Assembly: GCA_016210825.1 (NCBI GenBank)
Contig: JACQTM010000195.1
Span: 1 to 12,635 of the forward strand
DNA: 12,635 nt
Direction: 5' to 3'
Source of the DNA: Hyphomicrobiales bacterium
Lineage (GTDB): Bacteria; Pseudomonadota; Alphaproteobacteria; Rhizobiales; Xanthobacteraceae
Position 1 is the first letter of the stretch. Every line of letters begins with the position of its first letter. A program made the position numbers and the translations under genes. Shown here piece after piece: positions 1 through 5,188 of this stretch. Under the pieces are notes generated by a model. That model saw only the letters and a list, made by a program, of their open reading frames with translations. It had not been told where the DNA came from and made no database searches.

Positions 1-15
1 GGTAGGAGTAGGGTT

Positions 16-1293
16 ATGGTCGAGCCCGTGATGTTTTTCGGGATTGGCTTTCTGGCCGCCAGCCTCTTTGCCATCGTCTTTATTCCCCTTGTTCATAATC
101 GCGCGGTACGGCTCACGCTCCGCCGCCTCGAAGCCTCGACCCCGCTGTCGATGGCGGAAATTCAAGCCGACAAGGACCAGTTGCGCGCCGAATTCGCGAT
201 GTCGACACGGCGGCTCGAGATTAGCGTCGAGCAAATGAAGGCTAAAACGACGAGCCAGCTCGCCGATCTCGGCAAGAAATCCGATGCGATCAATCGGCTC
301 AAAGCCGAGCTTGGCGACAAGACCGCGGCAATATTCGAACTTGAGGCAAGAGAAAAAGCCCTGCGTGACCAGCTCCGCGCGACCGAAGAGGAATATGCGG
401 TCAAGACCGGCGAATTGCGCGACGCCGAACGCTCGCTTGCCGACAAGGAAGCGGAATTGATCAGGGTCGGCTCCGCCCTGAATGATCGGTCGATGCTCGC
501 CGACAGTCAACGCGTCGAGGTCATTGCGTTGCGAACGCAAATCGAGGCGCTTAAGGCGCGGGTCGCCGACTACGAAAAAGAAGTCAGAATCACCGAGGAA
601 CGGCTTGACCGCGAACGCATCGATGCCGCGACTGCGAGCCGCGAACTCGGCGAGCAGCGCGGTAAGGTTGAAAATCTCGGAAGCCGCGTCGCCGATCTCG
701 AACGCCACCTCGCGGCGCAAACCAGTGAGGCCGAGGCGCTGGCGCGCCGCGCCTCCCAGCTCGAGGAGCGCCTCGTTCTGCTCGGCCGCCAGCTCGCTGA
801 GCGCGACCGCGAATGCGATCAATTGCGCAATCAGGCGGAAACCGCGCGCAAGGTCGAGGCCGATCTGCGCGCCGATCTCGTCGCCGCCGACGGCCGCCTG
901 AAGGAAGCGACCGAAAACTTGCGGGCGGAAAAGGTGGAGGTCGAACGGGAGCTCGCCCAAGCGCAGGAGGAGCGCGCGCGCGTTCAGAGCGAGATCGGCG
1001 TTTTGCGGCGCGATACGGAATCAAGTTGGGCGACGGAACGCGTTGAGAATGCGCTCCTGCGCGAGCGTATCAACGACGTCGCGGCCGAGGTTGCCCGCCT
1101 CACGGTTGTGCTCGAAGGGCCGGGTTCCCCGATCGAGACAATTCTCGCCGGCGACACAGCGCATCTTGGCAGGGCTGGCAACGGCGGCGCCCAGGCAAAA
1201 TTGCGGCCCGATGCGCCGGAGGCCAAAGGCAATCTGGCCGAACGAATGCGTGCGCTGCAATTGCGCGCCTCGCGCCTGACCTCCACCACCTGA
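16..1293 (+). CDS. Membrane-anchored long coiled-coil protein, function unknown
   Basis: A 425-residue protein that I do not recognise as a named family. The start is supported by a purine-rich TAGGAG at 3-8, seven bases before the ATG. Residues about 5-26 form one hydrophobic segment, followed by basic residues (HNRAVRLTLRR), which suggests an N-terminal membrane anchor with the rest in the cytoplasm. From about residue 45 to 355 the sequence is almost wholly charged and Ala/Leu/Glu/Arg-rich with heptad-like spacing and no proline, i.e. one long coiled coil. The last 70 residues are less regular and contain a short Gly/Ala-rich patch. The architecture resembles envelope or cell-shape scaffolds, but that is only analogy. 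The next gene, for a secreted protein, starts 84 bp downstream on the same strand, so the two may share a transcript. Coding is secure; function is open. Confidence 0.85.
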   Translation: MVEPVMFFGIGFLAASLFAIVFIPLVHNRAVRLTLRRLEASTPLSMAEIQADKDQLRAEFAMSTRRLEISVEQMKAKTTSQLADLGKKSDAINRLKAELGDKTAAIFELEAREKALRDQLRATEEEYAVKTGELRDAERSLADKEAELIRVGSALNDRSMLADSQRVEVIALRTQIEALKARVADYEKEVRITEERLDRERIDAATASRELGEQRGKVENLGSRVADLERHLAAQTSEAEALARRASQLEERLVLLGRQLAERDRECDQLRNQAETARKVEADLRADLVAADGRLKEATENLRAEKVEVERELAQAQEERARVQSEIGVLRRDTESSWATERVENALLRERINDVAAEVARLTVVLEGPGSPIETILAGDTAHLGRAGNGGAQAKLRPDAPEAKGNLAERMRALQLRASRLTSTT

Positions 1294-1377
1294 CACGCCT
1301 TGAATTGCGGCGACGGTTGAAGCAGCCGCGCGCCGGCATCATATGTGCTGCGGACAAGCGGCGGAGTCTTTGGCCTC

Positions 1378-2184
1378 ATGCGTCTGAATACGCACTTCGG
1401 CTTGCGCGGCGTCATGATCGCTACCGTCCTGGGAACGCTCGTCGTCGCAAGCGTATCCGCCCTGGCGGAGAACCGCGAAATCAGCGCACGGCGCGCGGCC
1501 GAGCGAAAGTCTTTCACCGACGCGGAAATTGCCGATGGTTTTTTCAAAATCGCAATCGGCGCCGAATTCAGCATTGCTGGCAGAACCGACCGCATCCGCA
1601 AGTATGACGGCCCGGTGCGCATCTTTGTCGAGAGCCGCGCCAAGCCCGATCGCCGGCGGCAGGTCGCGGAAGTCGTCGCCGATATCGCCACTCGCGTCAA
1701 TCATCTCGACATTGCGATCGTCGAAACTCACAATGACGCCAATGTAACGGTGACACTTGTGCGCAACCGCGATCTCGCGCGGACCATCAACGAAGTTTAT
1801 GGCCGCAAACGCGCAAAAAGTATCCAGAAGTCGCTCGAGCCACAATGCCTGTCGGGATTTAAAAAAGACGATAATTATCGCATTGAGCATTCGAACGTGA
1901 TCGTGGTCGCCGACGCAGGCGATTTTATTTTCTTTGACTGCATCTACGAGGAACTTCTACAGGCGCTCGGTCCGATCAACGACGACTCGCGCGCGCCCTG
2001 GACCATGTTCAATGACGATGTACAAAAGGGATTCTTTGACGTTTACGATCAATATCTGCTGAACATCCTCTACGATCCGCGCATCCGCCCCGGCATGACG
2101 GCCGACGAGGTTCGGCACATTCTCCCCGAGATCATGCCGACGGTGCGTGCCTTCGTCACCAAACGCAATTCACTGCCTAAGTAA
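1378..2184 (+). CDS. Secreted DUF2927-like protein
   Basis: A 268-residue exported protein. A GTG at 1345 would add eleven residues, but the ATG at 1378 is preferred: it has GGAG at 1363-1366 and gives a standard signal peptide, with basic residues, a hydrophobic core at about 11-26, and an A-L-A cleavage site near residue 30. The mature part matches my memory of the DUF2927 family. The most telling stretch is at residues 188-240: C-I-Y-E-E-L-x-Q-A-L-G, then N-D-D, then W-T-M-F-N-D-D, then L-Y-D-P-R-I-R-P-G-M. Cys157 and Cys188 could form a disulfide in the periplasm. The family has no established function that I know of. The paired glutamates resemble the helix of zinc peptidases, but no HExxH is present, so no enzymatic activity is claimed. 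It follows the coiled-coil gene on the same strand. Confidence 0.85.
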   Translation: MRLNTHFGLRGVMIATVLGTLVVASVSALAENREISARRAAERKSFTDAEIADGFFKIAIGAEFSIAGRTDRIRKYDGPVRIFVESRAKPDRRRQVAEVVADIATRVNHLDIAIVETHNDANVTVTLVRNRDLARTINEVYGRKRAKSIQKSLEPQCLSGFKKDDNYRIEHSNVIVVADAGDFIFFDCIYEELLQALGPINDDSRAPWTMFNDDVQKGFFDVYDQYLLNILYDPRIRPGMTADEVRHILPEIMPTVRAFVTKRNSLPK

Positions 2185-2524
2185 CAACCATTCTGCTTGC
2201 GCGCCGGCGGCTTTGCGAAAATGACCTGCATCGGCCGACGGATGCGCCTTGAGATACACGACAAGATCGTCATCCAAGGTGGTGCGCCAATAGCCCAATA
2301 GCCAGCCGGGCGGAAATTCGGGGCATAGTATTCCGCATGACAGTAAGAAGCGCATACACACGACAGGGGACATCCCACCTGCGGCCAATGTCCCATCCGA
2401 GGCCAGCGGTCTTACATGGAGGCGCATTGCCATCACATGCAACGCGGCATTCCAGCGGCGCATGGTGAAATTCTCGGGCCGGGCTCGGCGCCTGTGGCGC
2501 GCGCATTCATCGATGTGAGGGAAT
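2185..2524. other. 340-bp stretch without a supportable gene
   Basis: Between the DUF2927-like gene and the 3' end of tRNA-Glu I find no reading frame with a ribosome site and a recognisable product. A minus-strand frame of 97 codons (2170-2463) is open, but it overlaps the end of the upstream gene and has Cys/Trp-rich composition unlike its neighbours. A 5-bp stem with a 3-base loop (2488-2500) lies just beyond the tRNA on its own strand; it lacks a T run, so it is at best a weak 3'-end signal. The stretch could be decayed coding or mobile sequence, but nothing proves it. Confidence 0.5.
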
Positions 2525-2600
2525 TGGCGCTCCCTAGGGGACTCGAACCCCTGTTTTCGCCGTGAGAGGGCGACGTCCTAGACCGCTAGACGAAGGGAGC
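2525..2600 (-). tRNA. tRNA-Glu (anticodon CUC)
   Basis: A full 76-nt cloverleaf read on the minus strand. The acceptor arms GCTCCCT (5') and AGGGAGC (3') pair perfectly, and the G discriminator plus CCA end are genomically encoded at 2525-2528. The anticodon stem TCGCC/GGCGA closes the seven-base loop CTCTCAC, giving anticodon CUC (reads GAG). The T arm contains GTTCGAGTC flanked by a C/G stem, and the D arm has the usual TCTAGCGGTCTAGGA shape. CUC is the less universal glutamate isoacceptor; a UUC-bearing gene must exist elsewhere to read GAA. The likely promoter is at 2616-2644. Confidence 0.96.
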
Positions 2601-2615
2601 GTGGCGGAGCTGTTC

Positions 2616-2644
2616 AAATAACGCCGATCGCGCATTCAGGCAAG
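2616..2644 (-). promoter_or_regulatory. Probable housekeeping promoter for tRNA-Glu
   Basis: On the minus strand CTTGCC (2639-2644) and TTATTT (2616-2621) are separated by exactly 17 bases, close to the rhizobial consensus CTTGAC-N17-CTATAT. Transcription would begin near 2608-2609, leaving a leader of about eight bases before the mature tRNA 5' end at 2600, which is typical for a tRNA gene. It lies in the 55-bp gap after the small membrane-protein gene. Sequence match only. Confidence 0.5.
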
Positions 2645-2655
2645 CTTGCGCACCG

Positions 2656-3000
2656 TCACGGCTCGTTCGCGAATGTCAGGCGCCCTGTGGCTTTGAGCGT
2701 CTTCACATCGAAGGTGAGAATTTCGATCGCACCGCCATTCTCGATTGTCACCGCGATGCGATCGCCCGCGATCGCGATTTGCACGACGTTCGCGCCCTTT
2801 GGCAGCCGCGCTGTCACCTCGGCCATCGCCGTGGCGCTTCCCTCGGCACGATAAAAGCGATAGCCGATAACCCCAATGACGACGGCGATGCCAAGTACGG
2901 TGGCAAGCCCCGAGAGCAACATCAGCCAGCGCACTTTGGCGACAATTCGCTGGGCAGCGGGATCGAGCGGCGCTTCGTCATCGGGCGATTGATGGGTCAT
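2656..3000 (-). CDS. Small single-span membrane protein, DUF6476-like
   Basis: A 114-residue protein with an acidic N-terminus (about residues 1-20), a single hydrophobic segment at about 27-49 (LMLLSGLATVLGIAVVIGVIGYRFY) and a soluble C-terminal part with short beta-like stretches (VVQIAIAGDRIAVTIENGG). The shape and position, back to back with an rluD-type gene, resemble the alphaproteobacterial DUF6476 family as I remember it; this is recognition, not a search result. The role is unknown. The ATG at 2998-3000 is used here. An ATG two codons upstream (3004-3006) is equally open, while the longer arginine/serine-rich extension to 3156 runs antisense through the next gene and is rejected. No clear ribosome site is visible for either start. 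tRNA-Glu follows 55 bp downstream on the same strand. Confidence 0.75.
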   Translation of the reverse strand: MTHQSPDDEAPLDPAAQRIVAKVRWLMLLSGLATVLGIAVVIGVIGYRFYRAEGSATAMAEVTARLPKGANVVQIAIAGDRIAVTIENGGAIEILTFDVKTLKATGRLTFANEP

Positions 3001-4006
3001 GGCCATTGCACGTGAACGCCGCGAGAAAGTCGTCATCGCCGCAAGCGAAGCGGGCGAGCGTATCGACCGCGTGCTTGCGGCACGCATCGCCGATCTATCG
3101 CGGTCGCGTCTGAAAACCCTCATTCTCGACGGCGAAGTTGCGATCGGCAGCCGCACGATCCGCGATCCCGGCTACCGCGTCAACGCCGGCGAGACGGCTG
3201 TCGTCGCCCTGCCCCCGGTCGAAGCGGCGGAGCCCGCGGGAGAGTCGATCCCGCTCAACGTGGTGTACGAGGACAGCGCTATCGTGGTCATCGACAAGCC
3301 GCGTGGGCTCGTTGTGCATCCGGCCGCGGGGCACCAATCCGGCACGCTGGTCAATGCCCTGATCGCCCACTGCGGCGCGAGCTTGTCCGGCATCGGCGGG
3401 GTCAAGCGGCCCGGCATCGTCCATCGACTCGATAAGGACACCACCGGACTTATGGTGGTTGCCAAGAACGATCACGCACATCAGCGGCTCGCCGAGCAAT
3501 TCGCCGATCACGGCCGCGAAGGTCCCTTAAAGCGCGGTTATCTGGCGTTTGTTTGGGGCGCGCCGGATCGGCCGAAAGGCTCGATCAACGCGCCAATCAA
3601 TCGGCATCCGCATGACCGCAACAAGATGGCGGTTCGCGCCGGCGGCCGAGAAGCCATCACTCATTGGCAGATTTTGGAACGCTATCCGGCCGGCGCCAAA
3701 AAGGCGGTCGTAAGCCTCATCGCCTGCCGCCTCGAAACCGGCCGCACCCATCAGATCCGGGTTCATCTTGCCCATATCGGCCATCCACTGCTGGGCGATC
3801 CGACTTACGGCCCTGGATTCAAGACCAAGGCGGCGCTGCTGCCGCGGACCGCGCGGGACGCGCTTTCTGCACTCGGCCGGCAGGCACTGCACGCGTATTT
3901 GCTCGGCTTCAAACATCCGCTTTCCGGGGAGCCAATGGAGTTCCGTTCGGAACTGCCGGCTGATCTTGGCCGTTTACGCGCCAGGCTTATGGCCACGGGC
4001 GGCTAG
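2999..4006 (+). CDS. rluD: RluA/RluD-family 23S rRNA pseudouridine synthase
   Basis: A 335-residue enzyme that converts uridine to pseudouridine in RNA; RluD itself acts on helix 69 of 23S rRNA during large-subunit assembly. Residues about 12-72 form an S4 RNA-binding domain (ERIDRVLAARI, then SRSRLKTLILDGEVAIG). The catalytic domain follows, with the family motif H-R-L-D-K-D-T-T-G at 142-150; Asp145 is the expected nucleophile. The second signature, RLETGRTHQIRVHLAHIGHPLLGDPTYG, lies near residues 248-275, and the C-terminal LHAYLLGFKHP motif is present. Length is normal. The start is constrained: a TGA lies in frame at 2990-2992, and the S4 domain begins soon after the ATG at 2999. A paralogue such as RluC or RluA cannot be fully excluded, but the full S4 plus catalytic layout and motif wording favour RluD. 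rpoH follows downstream with its own leader. Confidence 0.92.
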   Translation: MAIARERREKVVIAASEAGERIDRVLAARIADLSRSRLKTLILDGEVAIGSRTIRDPGYRVNAGETAVVALPPVEAAEPAGESIPLNVVYEDSAIVVIDKPRGLVVHPAAGHQSGTLVNALIAHCGASLSGIGGVKRPGIVHRLDKDTTGLMVVAKNDHAHQRLAEQFADHGREGPLKRGYLAFVWGAPDRPKGSINAPINRHPHDRNKMAVRAGGREAITHWQILERYPAGAKKAVVSLIACRLETGRTHQIRVHLAHIGHPLLGDPTYGPGFKTKAALLPRTARDALSALGRQALHAYLLGFKHPLSGEPMEFRSELPADLGRLRARLMATGG

Positions 4007-4028
4007 CTGGCCTGGCGCGGTAACGCGC
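3977..4028 (+). promoter_or_regulatory. Two mutually exclusive hairpins at the end of rluD
   Basis: CGCGCCAGGC (3977-3986) is an exact inverted repeat of GCCTGGCGCG (4010-4019), a 10-bp stem whose 23-base loop contains the rluD stop codon. The right arm overlaps a second stem, GCGCG (4015-4019) with CGCGC (4024-4028) around a GTAA tetraloop. Both cannot form together. Neither is followed by a T run, so intrinsic termination is unlikely; mRNA 3'-end protection is a possible role. Confidence 0.35.
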
Positions 4029-4106
4029 GGAAACACAAGCTTTAACAGTGACTTGCCTGATGACGGAGGCGTCACGGCGAGGTGAATGGAGGTGAACGCA
4101 AGTTAA

Positions 4107-4135
4107 CTTCCTTTCTCTACCCCGGTCCGCTATGT
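4107..4135 (+). promoter_or_regulatory. Candidate promoter of rpoH
   Basis: CTATGT (4130-4135) matches five of six bases of the rhizobial -10 CTATAT. Seventeen bases upstream is CTTCCT (4107-4112), a weak half-match to CTTGAC. Transcription would start near 4142, giving a leader of about 107 bases. A CTTGCC at 4052-4057 lacks a matching -10. A second promoter, for example of heat-shock type, was looked for but not found. Confidence 0.3.
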
Positions 4136-4178
4136 TGCATGTGCGCTCCGCTTTTCGCGGTCGCAGCAAAAAGTCTAG

Positions 4179-4202
4179 CCCGTCGGCTCGGGGAGCGACG
4201 GG
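4179..4202 (+). promoter_or_regulatory. Stable GC-rich hairpin in the rpoH leader
   Basis: CCCGTCG (4179-4185) pairs perfectly with CGACGGG (4196-4202). With one bulged G the stem continues by three further pairs (CTC with GAG) to a GGG loop. It lies 33 bases before the rpoH ribosome site (GGAGG, 4236-4240) and inside the predicted untranslated leader. Further G- and C-rich runs between 4209 and 4228 could pair with it or with each other. Translation control by leader structure is established for rpoH in enterobacteria, but whether this hairpin acts so is inference. Confidence 0.4.
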
Positions 4203-4248
4203 AGGGATTGCCCGCCGGGAACGGGGGCTAACATTGGAGGGCGCTGTC

Positions 4249-5148
4249 ATGGCCCGTACCGCGGCATTGCCGATTGTCACCGCCGAAGGCGGTCTGTCCC
4301 GTTATCTCGATGAAATCCGCCGGTTCCCGATGCTGGAGCCGCAGGAGGAATACATGCTTGCCAAGAGCTGGCGCGAGCATGGCGATCGGGAAGCCGCGCA
4401 TAAACTCGTCACCAGTCACCTTCGCCTCGTGGCCAAGATCGCCATGGGTTATCGCGGTTACGGCTTGCCGATTTCCGAGGTGATCTCGGAGGGCAATGTC
4501 GGGCTAATGCAAGCGGTCAAGCGCTTCGAGCCCGAGAAGGGCTTTAGGCTCGCCACTTACGCCATGTGGTGGATCAAGGCGGCGATCCAGGAATACATAC
4601 TGCGCTCGTGGTCGCTGGTGAAAATGGGCACCACCGCCAACCAGAAAAAGCTGTTCTTCAACCTGCGCAAGGCCAAGAGCAAAATTTCCGCCCTCAACGA
4701 GGGCGACCTGCATCCCGATCAGGTCAAGACGATTGCCAAGCGGCTCGGCGTCACCGAGACCGATGTCGTGCAGATGAACCGCCGGCTTGGCGGCGACGCC
4801 TCGCTCAACGCGCCGATCCGCGAGGACGGCGATTCCGGCGAATGGCAGGATTGGCTGGCTGACGATACCGCCGACCAGGAGTCGGTGCTCGCCGAGAGCG
4901 AGGAGATGGACAATCGCCGCTCCGCGCTCACGTCGGCGCTGACCGTGCTCAACGACCGCGAGCGGCGCATCTTCGAGGCGCGGCGTCTCGCCGATGAGCC
5001 GATCACGCTCGAAGAACTGGCCGAAGAATTCGGTGTCTCGCGCGAGCGCGTGCGCCAGATCGAGGTCCGCGCCTTTGAGAAAGTGCAAAAGGCGGTCAGG
5101 GATCGCGTCGCCAAGATGGAAACGCCGGAGCCGATGGCGGCGCATTGA
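4249..5148 (+). CDS. rpoH: RNA polymerase heat-shock sigma factor (sigma-32)
   Basis: A 299-residue group-3-like sigma-70 family factor that directs RNA polymerase to heat-shock and protein-quality genes. Region 1.2 is near residues 15-45. Region 2 (about 50-120) includes LRLVAKIAMGYRGYGLPISEVISEGNVGLMQAVKRFEPEKGFRLATYAMWWIKAAIQEYILRSWSLV in short, clear pieces, with the core-binding and -10 recognition helices. The RpoH-specific box QKKLFFNLR is at 132-140; it separates RpoH from RpoD and is implicated in chaperone/FtsH control and core binding. Region 4 with the -35 helix-turn-helix lies at about 225-285 (EELAEEFGVSRERVRQIEVRA). The ATG at 4249 is chosen because GGAGG sits eight bases upstream and MARTAALP is a typical N-terminus; a further upstream in-frame ATG (4132) would add basic residues lying within the likely leader. 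Rhizobia often carry several rpoH copies, so this may be one of two. Confidence 0.95.
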   Translation: MARTAALPIVTAEGGLSRYLDEIRRFPMLEPQEEYMLAKSWREHGDREAAHKLVTSHLRLVAKIAMGYRGYGLPISEVISEGNVGLMQAVKRFEPEKGFRLATYAMWWIKAAIQEYILRSWSLVKMGTTANQKKLFFNLRKAKSKISALNEGDLHPDQVKTIAKRLGVTETDVVQMNRRLGGDASLNAPIREDGDSGEWQDWLADDTADQESVLAESEEMDNRRSALTSALTVLNDRERRIFEARRLADEPITLEELAEEFGVSRERVRQIEVRAFEKVQKAVRDRVAKMETPEPMAAH

Positions 5149-5160
5149 TATTGCGCCGCC
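5136..5160. terminator. Hairpin across the rpoH stop codon, between convergent genes
   Basis: GGCGGCGCA (5136-5144) and TGCGCCGCC (5152-5160) form a perfect 9-bp stem with a seven-base loop that holds the rpoH TGA. The convergent gene on the other strand ends at 5189, so one palindrome could mark both transcript ends. There is no T run on either strand, so it is not a classical intrinsic terminator; a transcript-end or stability element is the cautious reading. Confidence 0.4.
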
Positions 5161-5188
5161 GGCGCCGCGCGCTCCCTCAACCTCAAAC

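Noticed and set aside
1339..1890. 183-codon minus-strand frame opposite the DUF2927-like gene
   Set aside because: The sense strand has a signal peptide, ribosome site and family motifs; the antisense frame has none.
1378..2184. DUF2927-like protein as an active zinc peptidase
   Set aside because: The CIYEELLQALG helix recalls peptidase helices, but no HExxH zinc-binding motif is present.
2170..2463. 97-codon minus-strand frame in the gap after the DUF2927-like gene
   Set aside because: It overlaps the end of that gene, has unusual composition and no recognisable motif; kept only as a possible remnant.
3001..3156. Arg/Ser-rich extension of the small membrane protein
   Set aside because: It is antisense to the S4 domain of the pseudouridine synthase and has shadow-frame composition.
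4132..4248. N-terminal extension of RpoH beginning MLHVRSAFRGR
   Set aside because: It lies at or upstream of the likely transcription start, is rich in basic and small residues, and lacks the GGAGG spacing found for the ATG at 4249.
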